This document shows, in pieces, positions 24,860 through 33,685 of a stretch of 64,000 nucleotides of DNA; position 1 is the stretch's first letter, and each line of letters begins with the position of its first letter. Both the position numbers and the translations under genes were made by a program. Origin of the DNA: CAYSAQ01 sp964429235 (lineage in GTDB: Bacteria > Margulisbacteria > Riflemargulisbacteria > GWF2-35-9 > DYQY01); contig CAYSAQ010000001.1 of the NCBI GenBank assembly GCA_964429235.1, positions 186,001 through 250,000 of the forward strand, written 5' to 3'. Below the pieces are notes generated by a model that was given only the letters and a program-made list of their open reading frames with translations, ran no database searches and had not been told where the DNA came from.

Positions 24860-25033
24860 TTATAAGTTCTTAGGAAATGACTCAGTATATTCAATGATTA
24901 GCTGTTTATCTTGCTGAATGAAATCTTCTACCATTGCTTGTTTGGATATCCAAACACTGCGTAGCAATAGCCCTGTTATTCCTAACATGAAAAGTACTAT
25001 AAGCATATATATTGTTAAATAACCTTTTTTCAT
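24860..25033 (-). CDS. Small type IV pilin-like protein, last gene of the secretion/pilus operon
   Basis: 57-residue frame starting directly after the stop of the previous pilin gene, with AGGTG upstream. The start MKKGYLTIYMLIVLFMLGITGLLL shows a prepilin-peptidase-type site (KKG before a hydrophobic helix), as in its two neighbours, but position +5 is Tyr instead of the usual Glu. In type II secretion systems the tip pseudopilin GspK also lacks Glu5. The 30-residue remainder is charged (KQAMVEDFIQQDKQLIIEY). Position, spacing and shared N-terminus make it a credible real gene. Confidence 0.7.
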   Translation of the reverse strand: MKKGYLTIYMLIVLFMLGITGLLLRSVWISKQAMVEDFIQQDKQLIIEYTESFPKNL

Positions 25034-25288
25034 TTATTCACCTATTAATACTAACTCTTCAATTATTTGTCCACTAACCACTACAGAGACATTGCCATGG
25101 CCTTTATTAATAAATTCTCGATCTTTTTCTAACACAAACGATAAGTCTTTATTTAGATTTGCTCTGTTAGCTAATTCTGACTGAGTAACATTAAAAGAAA
25201 TCGTTATCATTCTAAATAGAAATGGCATTATCAGTGAAGCAATCACTAGAACAATAAGTGTTTCTATCAATGTCACACCTTTCTTCAC
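25034..25288 (-). CDS. Type IV pilin/pseudopilin-like protein
   Basis: 84 residues with a classic prepilin start: MKKG then VTLIETLIVLVIASLIM, giving the cleavage glycine, Glu at +5 and a hydrophobic helix. The short C-terminal domain (about 50 residues) is beta-rich at the end. It overlaps the preceding pilin gene by 4 bp (ATGA). The T2SS/T4P family is clear; which pseudopilin it equals is not. Confidence 0.82.
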   Translation of the reverse strand: MKKGVTLIETLIVLVIASLIMPFLFRMITISFNVTQSELANRANLNKDLSFVLEKDREFINKGHGNVSVVVSGQIIEELVLIGE

Positions 25289-25599
25289 TTAGAAACCCCC
25301 GTTATTTCCTCTTTAATGAAGCCGTCTTCCATTAACCTGACAAACAACGCCCCATCATCTCTAATGATCAGAAAATCTCGTTCTTCGCCCGTATACTGCC
25401 CATCTTCTATTTCTCTATGAAAAGCTTTTAGGAATACTTTCTTTGTAGCAAAAAAATCCGATAATCTCTCTTTCCCAGAATCAAACTGAATAGCTCTTAT
25501 AAAACTAAGCCAAGGAAGCACTACTATCGAGAGCACAAATAGAACTATTAATACTTCTAATAACAAATACCCTTGTTTTGAATTCGGTTTATTAACCAT
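25285..25599 (-). CDS. Type IV pilin/pseudopilin-like protein
   Basis: 104 residues. After a 10-residue polar leader the prepilin motif KQG-YLLLEVLIVLFVLSIV has Gly at -1 and Glu at +5. The C-terminal part is small and charged (FDSGKERLSDFFATKK, DDGALFVRLMEDG). The ATG overlaps the end of the GspF-like gene by 8 bp, so it is translationally coupled. Probably a minor pseudopilin. Confidence 0.82.
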   Translation of the reverse strand: MVNKPNSKQGYLLLEVLIVLFVLSIVVLPWLSFIRAIQFDSGKERLSDFFATKKVFLKAFHREIEDGQYTGEERDFLIIRDDGALFVRLMEDGFIKEEITGVSK

Positions 25600-26632
25600 G
25601 GATAACGGCTGTCATTCTAAATAGAGGCAATAGAAATGACATACTAACAAAAGCAACAAAGATCCCTATCAAAATAAGAGACACAGGGCCAATCAAGCTA
25701 ATAAGCCTACTAATTAGCATATCCATCTCCTGATCTAAATGTTCTGAAACCTTTAGTGAAACATCACCTAAGGCTGCAGACTCTTCACCAGTACTAATCA
25801 TTTGAATAACCATATTAGGAAAAAAATCTGTCTCTTCCAAAGCTTTTGAGACCTTCATGCCCTCTAATATCTTATTAAAGATTGGAGTTAGGCTAGTTTT
25901 AAAGAAAATATTATTAACAGAATCCACGCTTAGCTTGATAGCCTTTATCACTGATATTCCTGAATTGTGCAAAGTCCCAAAGTTTGAAAGGAAAATAAGC
26001 ATTGAAAAATAATAATAAATCTTTCCTGCTATTGGTAATACATACAACGTTTTAGCTATATACATTTTCAGCCCTTCTTTAAAGAAAATAACAACTAGCA
26101 AAACAGATGCTGCTATAGTTACTAACAAATGGAACCAATATGCCATAAAGAAATTATGAGTGAAAAACATTATTCTTGTTGGGAGAGGCAGCTGAACCTC
26201 AGCTTGGGCATACACTTCTTGAAAATTTGGAATTATTTGAATGTTAATCCACAACAAAATAGCAAGACCTACTACAGTAAGTAGCAATGGATAACTAAAT
26301 GCATTCATTACTTTTCTTTTTAATTCCTGTTTTCTTTCTAAATAATCTATCACTTTCTCAACAGCATCGTTCAAGGTTCCTTCATGCTCTCCAACTCTTA
26401 TAATATTAGTTATAAACACCCCTACTTTAACTTTTTCAGCAAGAACTTTGGAAAAACTATCACCCTCGCGCAAACTAAGAACTATATCGGTTATAACTTT
26501 TTTTGTTTTATGATTATCATTATCTGAATGGATTAATTTAATACTTGGATATAAAGATATACCACTATTTAATAAATATTGAAGCTGTCTAAAAAAATAT
26601 ATTAGATCTTGATCACCTAACAACTCTTGCAA
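25592..26632 (-). CDS. GspF/PilC-like inner-membrane protein
   Basis: 346-residue platform protein of a type II secretion system or type IV pilus, with two GspF domains (residues about 10-130 and 215-335). Hydrophobic segments lie near 110-130, 160-185 and 310-335, as in the family. Motifs such as FSKVLAEKVKVGVFITNIIRVGEHEGTLNDAVEKV and VIQMISTGEESAALGDVSLKVSEHLDQEMD are typical. It overlaps the ATPase gene by 20 bp. No outer-membrane secretin or prepilin peptidase gene is in the window. Confidence 0.9.
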   Translation of the reverse strand: MQELLGDQDLIYFFRQLQYLLNSGISLYPSIKLIHSDNDNHKTKKVITDIVLSLREGDSFSKVLAEKVKVGVFITNIIRVGEHEGTLNDAVEKVIDYLERKQELKRKVMNAFSYPLLLTVVGLAILLWINIQIIPNFQEVYAQAEVQLPLPTRIMFFTHNFFMAYWFHLLVTIAASVLLVVIFFKEGLKMYIAKTLYVLPIAGKIYYYFSMLIFLSNFGTLHNSGISVIKAIKLSVDSVNNIFFKTSLTPIFNKILEGMKVSKALEETDFFPNMVIQMISTGEESAALGDVSLKVSEHLDQEMDMLISRLISLIGPVSLILIGIFVAFVSMSFLLPLFRMTAVIHG

Positions 26633-28277
26633 CCTCTTCTATTGTTGTTATCTGCTGTCGTACCTTACCGATACCATCGTCCTTTAAAAACAGAGAGTTA
26701 ATAGATTGCTGATATTTTCTAATATCTAATTCTGAAAATTTTGAACCATTAATCATTTGCTTTAGATCATCATCAACACTTAATAATTCAAAAAGACCTG
26801 TTCGTCCTTTATAGCCAGTACTTCTACAATTACTACAACCCTTACCCTTTATAAAAATATCATCAACACTAAGACTGCCCCAATCAATTAACTCTTGATT
26901 TGGCACATACATGTCTTTACATTTAGGACATACATTTCGCACTAATCGCTGCGACAAAACACCTATCATTACTGATGATATAAGATAAGGTTCTACTCCC
27001 ATATCAATTAACCTAGCAATAGATGAAGCTGTATCATTTGTATGAAGTGTAGTTAATACTAAATGACCTGTAAGCGCAGCTTGAAAAGCTATCTCGGCTG
27101 TTTCTTTGTCTCTAATCTCACCTATTAATATTACATCAGGATCTTGTCTCAATATTGATCTAAGACCTCTTGCAAAAGTAAGTCCACATTTAGGATTTAT
27201 CTGACTCTGATTAATCAAATCTATATGATACTCAACAGGATCTTCGATAGTAACGATATTTCTATCTATACTCTTTATTTCGTTTAATACTGAATATAAG
27301 GTTGTTGTCTTTCCGCTACCAGTTGGTCCTGTTACCAAAAAAATTCCATAATTATTTTGAATCATTGAACGCATCTTCATGTACATGTCATAGCCCATGC
27401 CTAGTTTCTCTAAATCAAACACCATATTATCTTGATCTAACAATCTTAGAACCAGCTTTTCTCCATATAACAACGGATAGCTAGATACACGTATATCAAT
27501 CAATCTTTTATCTGCCTGAATACGAAAGCTACCATCAAGTGGTAATCTCTTCTCTACAATATCCATCTTCGCCAAAATCTTGATACTAGAAATAAGTGGC
27601 TGACTAAGATTCATTGGCAATGACCACTTCTTATGAAGAACACCATCCAGCCTAAATCGTACATCCATTCCATTATCCTTAGACTCAAGGTGAATATCTG
27701 ATGCATTATCTTTTATCGCTGTTGTTATAATCAAATGGGCTAATTTGTTAACTGGTCCCAAGTCTTGCTTCTCACTAAAAACAGCATGATCTTCTAAGAA
27801 GGCAAGTGAAACATCGGAATCACTATAACTATCAATCAAATCCTTGATGGTAGTATTTGCTCCAAACCATCTATTGATAACAGCTTCTATCTCTGAATAA
27901 GTAACAACAACTGCTTCTACCCTTAACCCTGTATAAGATGATACTTCATCTAACACTTCTTTGTTCAAGGGATCTAGCATTGCCAAGACAAGTGAATCCA
28001 ATACTTTGAACATTGGAAAGACTAAATGCTTTCTAATTAATTTTTCAGGAAGAACGTTTATTATTGACCTGTCGGTCTTTCTATTTTCAATGCTTACAAA
28101 AGGAATATCTAAAAATTTTGCCAAGAACATTGCAAGCTGTGTCTCATCTAGATAATCATTACCAATCAATACTCGAATAAGAGTTTCGTTTTGGATAGAC
28201 ATCTGCTGATAAACATCTTGTAGCTGTTTTACAGTAAGAAGACCAGCATCAACTAATGCCTCGTCTAATGATTTCAT
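26613..28277 (-). CDS. GspE/PilB-type assembly ATPase
   Basis: 554 residues. N-terminal MshEN/GspE_N domain (residues about 1-150), then the hexameric ATPase with VTGPTGSGKTTTLYS (Walker A near 316), the Asp box region TIEDPVEYHI, Walker B RQDPDVILIGEIRD and the His box TGHLVLTTLHTND. A tetracysteine zinc site (CPKC, CSNC) sits at the C-terminal side, as in GspE and PilB. It powers assembly of the pseudopilus from the cytoplasmic face. GGGGG lies 5 nt before the ATG. It heads the five-gene pilus/secretion operon. Confidence 0.94.
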   Translation of the reverse strand: MKSLDEALVDAGLLTVKQLQDVYQQMSIQNETLIRVLIGNDYLDETQLAMFLAKFLDIPFVSIENRKTDRSIINVLPEKLIRKHLVFPMFKVLDSLVLAMLDPLNKEVLDEVSSYTGLRVEAVVVTYSEIEAVINRWFGANTTIKDLIDSYSDSDVSLAFLEDHAVFSEKQDLGPVNKLAHLIITTAIKDNASDIHLESKDNGMDVRFRLDGVLHKKWSLPMNLSQPLISSIKILAKMDIVEKRLPLDGSFRIQADKRLIDIRVSSYPLLYGEKLVLRLLDQDNMVFDLEKLGMGYDMYMKMRSMIQNNYGIFLVTGPTGSGKTTTLYSVLNEIKSIDRNIVTIEDPVEYHIDLINQSQINPKCGLTFARGLRSILRQDPDVILIGEIRDKETAEIAFQAALTGHLVLTTLHTNDTASSIARLIDMGVEPYLISSVMIGVLSQRLVRNVCPKCKDMYVPNQELIDWGSLSVDDIFIKGKGCSNCRSTGYKGRTGLFELLSVDDDLKQMINGSKFSELDIRKYQQSINSLFLKDDGIGKVRQQITTIEEVARVVR

Positions 28278-28306
28278 TATTTCCCCCAGTTAGTCCTTTT
28301 AAATGA

Positions 28307-28642
28307 CTAGAAACTACTTACAGCAGAATCCACATTATCGAATGTCTGAAAATACTTAATAATTCTTGTCATCATAAGTATTTCCTTAAAGTCTTCATTA
28401 AGATTTGCTAAACGAAGATCACCATTTGCTTTCTGGGTTGTCTTTAGTCCCTCAACTAAAGCCCCAAGCCCAGAACTATCTATATAATTACATTCTTTTA
28501 GGTTAAGAACTACTTTGGCGTTACCATCAGCTATTGACTGACTAAAAGTCTCATTAAGCTGAATAGAATCATCAAACTCGATATCTCCTGCTATATTGAG
28601 AATAACTATATCACCTTTGCTTTCTTTTACTATTTCATTCAT
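28307..28642 (-). CDS. STAS-domain anti-anti-sigma factor
   Basis: 111-residue SpoIIAA/RsbV-like protein. Core: VILNIAGDIEFDDSIQLNETF and the phosphorylatable serine motif NYIDSSGLGALVEGL. It is the switch partner of the kinase and phosphatase domains encoded just upstream. GGAG precedes the start. Only 15 bp separate it from the fusion gene, so the pair is one module. It may release a sigma factor or control a direct target; no sigma gene adjoins it. Confidence 0.93.
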   Translation of the reverse strand: MNEIVKESKGDIVILNIAGDIEFDDSIQLNETFSQSIADGNAKVVLNLKECNYIDSSGLGALVEGLKTTQKANGDLRLANLNEDFKEILMMTRIIKYFQTFDNVDSAVSSF

Positions 28643-28657
28643 AACCCCGCTCCTTCT

Positions 28658-31405
28658 TTATATTATATACTTTGTAAAAGTAAGAGTATTACCTTTTTCA
28701 TTAAACTTAACATTATCCATACAGGCCATCATAGCTATAATCCCACGACCTCTATGGTTTATATCTTGTTGGTTCTCATAAAACTCTAGTTTATCGAAAT
28801 CAAATCCTGTCCCCTCATCAATAACAGATAGTTCTATTTTCATATCCGTAACTTTACCCTTTAAGTAAATATACTTATCCTTATTCTTTTTATTACCATG
28901 TTCAAAGGCATTCATCAAGGCTTCCGACAAAGCTAATCGTATATGATTGAATAATCTTTTGTTAATATCGAGCTTTTTAAGCTTCTTTAAAAACTCAGAA
29001 ATAACTGTTTTTACCTCGTCCATCGAACTCTTAATTTTGTAATCTACTTTATAAATAAGCTTTTCTTCATATGACTCCAACTCATCAAAATCAATAATAA
29101 CCAAGGTAATATCGTCTGCAAAATCTGTTGATCCACCATAAATCTCTGCTTCTCTAATTAATAGTTTCAAAAGCTTTTCTGCTGACAGCGAACTATGCTC
29201 TTTTATAAGATTAGCTAAACGCTCTTTTGAAAACATCTTTCTATCTTCGTTACGAACTTCTGTAATACCATCGGTATACATAACAAGCTTATCGCCTTTA
29301 CTAATAGCTATATTCTTCTCAATATATCCACCATCATCAAAAGTACCTAAATAAGTACCTTCTCCATCAAGATAGACTACATCTTTAATATCTTTTTTAT
29401 ATAGAATCGGAGGATTATGGCCTGCTTTACAATATCTAAGAAGGTTTTTCTCTCTATCAATTACCCCATAAAAAGCCGTTACATAAAAAATAGGCGACTT
29501 ACTAAGATAATGTTGTAAGGCTGAATTTGCTTTGCTCAATACTTCTTCAGTTGATAAAAACCGCTGTCCATATTCAGTAAAAATACTATTTGTCATAGTC
29601 ATAAGCAATGCTGCTGGAATTCCTTTTCCAGAAACATCTCCAATAAGAACACCCAAAGTATTGTCGTTACGTTCAATAAAGTTATATAAATCACCACCAA
29701 CAGATCTACATGGAATATTCTTAGCAGCAATCGTTACAGATTCTGTAGCTGGGGTATCAGCAGATAACATACCCTGCTGTATATACATAGCCATTTGCAA
29801 TTCTTTTGCTGTCCTAGACTGTTCTTTCCTTAACTGAGCATTAAGTGATTCACTAGTATTATATAATCTAGCGTTTTCTAGAATTACAGCAGATTGGTTA
29901 GCAATTGCTGTAAGGAGCCTTATATTAGTTGAATACCGTGGCCCATGACCTAAATCTATAACAAGAACACCGATAGCCTTCTTGCTACTTAATAATAATG
30001 GGATAACCACAAAATTAACTAAACCCAACTCTTTAATAGACTTAGCATCATATTCGTCTAGATTGTCTACATTTAGCTGCATAATTCGGCCTTCAATTAG
30101 CGCCTTACCTTCAACTGTCCTCGAAATATCTAATCTAAGAGAACTTAAATCCATATCATCAAACCTGCTAGATGCTTTAGCTAACAAATACCTGTTTTCT
30201 TCATACATATATAAAATTGAACGAGAGAAATTAAGGTCCTCAGTAAAAATAGAGCAAATTTTCTCCATAATCTTTTCTAACTCAAACTCCGATGTTAACG
30301 ATTTAATAACATTGTAGACAGTAGATAATTCAATTAAATGCTCTTCAGACTTCTGATATCTTTTAGAATTATTCAAAGCAAGAACAATATTGTTTGCTAA
30401 GTTAGAAGCTATCGCCAATTCTCTTTTAGTAAAACAAATCTGAGTTATTGGACGCATAGCCCTTAGCTCACCAATAATGTTCAAGTCCTCATCATATAAA
30501 GGAACTGACAACATAGAATACACTCCAAGGTCTTGAAGAAAGGATTGATGGTAAAAGAAATTATCTTCATAGCTTTTTACTAATATCCCCTCTGTAATGC
30601 CAGCTGCTACTTGCAAACATTCCCTAAACTTAGGAGTCTCTTCTATCCTTGATAACTGAAAATCCGTAAACCCAAACTCTTTTTCTATCTGGAATGCTGC
30701 ATCTATTTCATCTTTTAGTAAAACAACTATTTTAGGAGCTTTTAAAATAATAGAAGCATTTCGAACAATAATATCGAACGTTTTATTAAAATCGAACAAT
30801 GAGCTAATTACCTTACCTACCTCATATAGGGAGGTTATTTCCTTCTCTTTAGTTATTGCCTCTTCATAACTTACTGCACTATGTATTTTTTGTGAAAAAT
30901 CAGCAGCAATTTCATTTAAGAAAAATAAATCATCTGAAGAAAATTGTTTATTACGCTTCTTCCCGACACAAAGAATACCAATACATTTATTATCCATATA
31001 AAATGGAACGGCTATTTCAGACTGAATTTCTTCCAAACAATTAATAAGAGAACTTAGCAAATCTATGTTAGCTTCTTTTGAGCCTGCTTTGCGTTGCAAC
31101 TTTGAACGAGCTACTTCTAGACTATTTAGCGATAATGGATCACTTTTCTTTAAAAAGTATTGAATAAAAGCTTCGCTCTTATTAAAGGAAAGAAATCTCT
31201 TATTGAACTTAATAGATTCTTTTAATTCAAATTCCTCAGAATTGTGGTTATAAAGTAAGAAAAGCACATTCTCTACATCCAAATTTTTAGAAACAGATGT
31301 TATTAAGTACAGCAAAACCTGTCTTAAATCTGTTGAGTTCATTGATTCTCTGGAAATTTCTTGTACTTTACGTGCAATAAGTAGTTCGTTTTTCTTTCTT
31401 AACAT
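28658..31405 (-). CDS. Multi-GAF sensor with fused PP2C (SpoIIE/RsbU) phosphatase and RsbW-like kinase
   Basis: 915 residues, cytoplasmic. Three GAF-like domains (about 10-175, 190-345, 355-515) are followed by a short coiled linker (ESLNAQLRKEQSRTAKELQMAMYIQQGM), a SpoIIE-type PP2C phosphatase (about 540-765; SVGGDLYNF near 570, IGDVSGKGIPAAL, FADDITLVIIDF) and a C-terminal HATPase of the RsbW/SpoIIAB class (about 785-915; ALSEALMNAFEHG near 831, VIDEGTGFDF, GRGIIAMMACMD). Phosphatase and kinase, usually separate proteins, are in one chain and act on the neighbouring STAS protein in opposite directions. The GAF domains probably decide which activity wins (inference). The start has a TATAAT six nt upstream and no ribosome site. 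Confidence 0.93.
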   Translation of the reverse strand: MLRKKNELLIARKVQEISRESMNSTDLRQVLLYLITSVSKNLDVENVLFLLYNHNSEEFELKESIKFNKRFLSFNKSEAFIQYFLKKSDPLSLNSLEVARSKLQRKAGSKEANIDLLSSLINCLEEIQSEIAVPFYMDNKCIGILCVGKKRNKQFSSDDLFFLNEIAADFSQKIHSAVSYEEAITKEKEITSLYEVGKVISSLFDFNKTFDIIVRNASIILKAPKIVVLLKDEIDAAFQIEKEFGFTDFQLSRIEETPKFRECLQVAAGITEGILVKSYEDNFFYHQSFLQDLGVYSMLSVPLYDEDLNIIGELRAMRPITQICFTKRELAIASNLANNIVLALNNSKRYQKSEEHLIELSTVYNVIKSLTSEFELEKIMEKICSIFTEDLNFSRSILYMYEENRYLLAKASSRFDDMDLSSLRLDISRTVEGKALIEGRIMQLNVDNLDEYDAKSIKELGLVNFVVIPLLLSSKKAIGVLVIDLGHGPRYSTNIRLLTAIANQSAVILENARLYNTSESLNAQLRKEQSRTAKELQMAMYIQQGMLSADTPATESVTIAAKNIPCRSVGGDLYNFIERNDNTLGVLIGDVSGKGIPAALLMTMTNSIFTEYGQRFLSTEEVLSKANSALQHYLSKSPIFYVTAFYGVIDREKNLLRYCKAGHNPPILYKKDIKDVVYLDGEGTYLGTFDDGGYIEKNIAISKGDKLVMYTDGITEVRNEDRKMFSKERLANLIKEHSSLSAEKLLKLLIREAEIYGGSTDFADDITLVIIDFDELESYEEKLIYKVDYKIKSSMDEVKTVISEFLKKLKKLDINKRLFNHIRLALSEALMNAFEHGNKKNKDKYIYLKGKVTDMKIELSVIDEGTGFDFDKLEFYENQQDINHRGRGIIAMMACMDNVKFNEKGNTLTFTKYII

Positions 31406-31411
31406 AGACCT

Positions 31412-31441
31412 ATTATAGCCTTGATATAAGCATTATGTGAA
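31412..31441 (-). promoter_or_regulatory. Promoter with leaderless start (GAF-phosphatase-kinase gene)
   Basis: On the minus strand: TTCACA, an 18-bp spacer, TATAAT (31417-31412), then six nt (AGGTCT) and the ATG at 31405. Both hexamers are near consensus. The predicted mRNA starts at the start codon. Confidence 0.65.
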
Positions 31442-31529
31442 GTTGAGGTTGTCAGTTATTCTGGATATAAAAATAAATACGTTACTAATAGCCCCTTCCA
31501 TCCATTGCATCTTCATAAAAGCTTATGAA

Positions 31530-31767
31530 TTACTCCTCCTGAGTCTCTCTGGAAATCTGATCCACCCTGTCATCACCACTAAATAATTTCTCAACAACAC
31601 CTGTTGCCGTAACAATTATATTGTCGTTACCAGCACGAGTCTTAACGGTATCAACTGTTCCACTACTCTCCCGCAAGATTTCTATTGATTGATAAAGCAT
31701 CATCACCATCACTGCCAATGATATTTAAAACGCCTTTGTCAGTTATATTAATATTTAAATTATTCAT
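31530..31767 (-). pseudogene. Decayed third copy of the beta-solenoid protein family
   Basis: From ATG 31767 (GGAGA site) the frame reads LNINITDKGVLNIIGSDGDD and then NLAGE before a stop, matching the N-terminus of the two genes upstream. A different frame then encodes TVKTRAGNDNIIVTATGVV and ends ETQEE, matching their C-terminal repeat and their SQDEE tail. About 180 internal residues are missing and the two parts are out of frame. It is the remnant of a third tandem paralogue after an internal deletion. Confidence 0.8.
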
Positions 31768-31782
31768 ACGGTCTCCTGCTTA

Positions 31783-32574
31783 TTATTCCTCATCTTGGGA
31801 ATTTTCAATAATCGCATCTATAAGGTCGTAGCCATCATCAATTATATTTTTAACAGTGCCACTGCCAGTAATGGTATCAACTCCACCATTACCGTTTAGT
31901 TCATCAAGAACTGCTCCTGCCGCTATTGTTATATTATCGTCCCCGCCACCAGTAGTGACCTTGCCAACTTGAGCAGCATTTCCAAATGCAAGGTTATCTT
32001 CTTTATATCCTGAATAAATTTCTTCTGCTGATCCATTCACGTTATAGTTATTTTCTCCATAATAAGTTTTTACCTTACCGGCACTCGCACCTTCTTCGAT
32101 ATTCACAGTATCATTCCCATAATAAGTAGTTATATCTTTTACAGATCCTTCAATATTAAAAGTGTTATCACTTAACTCCTGATACCACTGATCATTCTCA
32201 TCCTTCTCCCAAGACCAACCAGCGCCAGCTTTTATATTTCCGGCACTTCCTTGTATATTGAAAGTATTATCCCCATAGTGATCGGTAATATCTCCTACCG
32301 TTACGCCTTTTCCAACTGTTAGGGTATCGTCGCCGTTTCCAAGTTTTGTTTCAATGCGTACTTGAGACTCAGTAATACTAGTATCATTATCAGCATTATA
32401 TTGATCTAAATAATCAGAAACCAGAACATCTTCAGCTCCATATTGCCCATCATTATTAGTATCTATCCACTGCTCGCCAGCAAGATTTTTATAAATACCT
32501 ATTGAATCGTCTTCATTAGTACCAGCAATTGTCATCTTGCCACCGTTACCCATTGTTATATTTAAATCAGTCAT
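31783..32574 (-). CDS. Beta-solenoid repeat protein with EF-hand-like loop (paralogue 2)
   Basis: 263 residues, no signal peptide or membrane segment, acidic. The N-terminal block (LNITMGNGGKMTIAGTNEDD, NLAGEQWIDTNNDGQYGAED) includes an EF-hand-like DxNxDG loop. From about residue 88 there are some eight repeats of about 20 residues with the pattern D/N-D/N-x-hydrophobic-x-hydrophobic-x-x-G-A/S, ending in hydrophobic-x-x-G, such as NDTVNIEEGASAGKVKTYYG. This predicts a calcium-stabilised beta-solenoid loosely like RTX proteins, though the GGxGxDxxx nonapeptide itself is missing. It ends in an acidic tail (ENSQDEE). About 60 percent alike by eye to the next gene. Export route unknown. Confidence 0.72.
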   Translation of the reverse strand: MTDLNITMGNGGKMTIAGTNEDDSIGIYKNLAGEQWIDTNNDGQYGAEDVLVSDYLDQYNADNDTSITESQVRIETKLGNGDDTLTVGKGVTVGDITDHYGDNTFNIQGSAGNIKAGAGWSWEKDENDQWYQELSDNTFNIEGSVKDITTYYGNDTVNIEEGASAGKVKTYYGENNYNVNGSAEEIYSGYKEDNLAFGNAAQVGKVTTGGGDDNITIAAGAVLDELNGNGGVDTITGSGTVKNIIDDGYDLIDAIIENSQDEE

Positions 32575-32589
32575 ATTAACCCCTACTTA

Positions 32590-33492
32590 CTATTCCTCAT
32601 CTTGAGAATCCTCTAGAATTGAATCTATTAGATCATAAACATCATTAATTATTGTCTTAACTGTGCCAGTTCCAGTAATAGTATCAACCCCGCCGTCACC
32701 TCTTAGCTCATCGATAACTGCGCCAGCATCTATAGCAATGTTATCATTTCCGCTCCCAGCACTAACTGTACCTGATGCAGCACCCATGCCAAATGTTATA
32801 TTATCAACTCCATCTCCAGTAATGATATCGCCAACAACCCCATTAATGTCTATATTATTATCACCATAACTATCAGTAATTTTTCCTACGCTGGCACCTG
32901 ATGATACATCATAAGTATCATTTGCTCTACCACCAGTAATATTTCCAACTGAACCATTTACATTGATTTCATTATCATCATAGTCTGAATATGTAGTAAG
33001 AGTGATTCTAGAAGTGAACCAGCCACCTCCAGAAGAATGTGAATGCGCAATACCTTGTCCAACAGTCAAATCATCCACATGCCCATCAACATTTATAGTA
33101 TTAGCGCCAATGTTATCTGTTACTGTATTTACAGAGACTCCTTTACCAATAGTAAGAGAATCATCTCCTGCGGCTAAGTCAACTTCCATACGAACTTGAC
33201 TTTCAGTTATATTAGTATCGTTATCAGCATTATATTGATCTAAATAGTCAGCAATCATAATATCCTCAGACCCATATTGCCCATCACCATCAGTATCTAT
33301 CCATTGTTCTCCAGCAAGGTTGTTATAAATTCCTACGGAATCATCACCATCCGTACCGTGTATGGTCATCTTACCGCCATTTCCCATTGTTATATTTAAA
33401 TCAGCAATATCTATACCACTATTTTCTGTATTTTCTATACTTCCTGTGCCAGGTATACTTGGTAATGAAATTCCTGGTAAATTTAAACCCAT
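32590..33492 (-). CDS. Beta-solenoid repeat protein with EF-hand-like loop (paralogue 1)
   Basis: 300 residues from the ATG at 33492, which has GGGG 8 nt upstream; an earlier in-frame ATG would add 20 basic residues without a ribosome site. It has an extra N-terminal leader (LNLPGISLPSIPGTGSIENT) ahead of the shared block LNITMGNGGKMTIHGTDGDD. The loop DTDGDGQYGSED fits the EF-hand pattern (D1, D3, D5, G6). About eight 20-residue solenoid repeats follow, then the tail LEDSQDEE. No Sec signal peptide. The lone tandem family (two intact, one decayed) suggests gene duplication under selection for surface or secreted variants (inference). Confidence 0.72.
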   Translation of the reverse strand: MGLNLPGISLPSIPGTGSIENTENSGIDIADLNITMGNGGKMTIHGTDGDDSVGIYNNLAGEQWIDTDGDGQYGSEDIMIADYLDQYNADNDTNITESQVRMEVDLAAGDDSLTIGKGVSVNTVTDNIGANTINVDGHVDDLTVGQGIAHSHSSGGGWFTSRITLTTYSDYDDNEINVNGSVGNITGGRANDTYDVSSGASVGKITDSYGDNNIDINGVVGDIITGDGVDNITFGMGAASGTVSAGSGNDNIAIDAGAVIDELRGDGGVDTITGTGTVKTIINDVYDLIDSILEDSQDEE

Positions 33493-33645
33493 AATATTTT
33501 CCCCAATTCTTTTTTTGTTACTACTATATATACGCATTTTAGATACTAACAAAATGCATCAATTTTTTCTGGTTCAAGCGGCTTATATATTCTTATACCC
33601 AATATTTTTAAGAATATGCAGCATAAACATATAAAAAGCGTGGCA

Positions 33646-33674
33646 TTTCAACTATAGATTAACTTTGTTATAAT
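33646..33674 (+). promoter_or_regulatory. Promoter of ftsK
   Basis: TTTCAA (33646-33651), 17 bp, then perfect TATAAT (33669-33674). The same TTTCAA-N17-TATAAT arrangement stands before yqeK. The ATG at 33686 is 11 nt after the -10, so the leader would be only about five nt. Confidence 0.55.
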
Positions 33675-33685
33675 AGGTGTACCCA

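Noticed and set aside
31783..33492. CRISPR-like repeats from the regular solenoid coding sequence
   Set aside because: The repeats are protein-level and degenerate in DNA, with no constant repeat and spacer structure.
33677..33685. GTG start for ftsK three codons upstream
   Set aside because: It lies 2 bp after the -10 TATAAT, so it would not be transcribed from that promoter; ATG 33686 is preferred.
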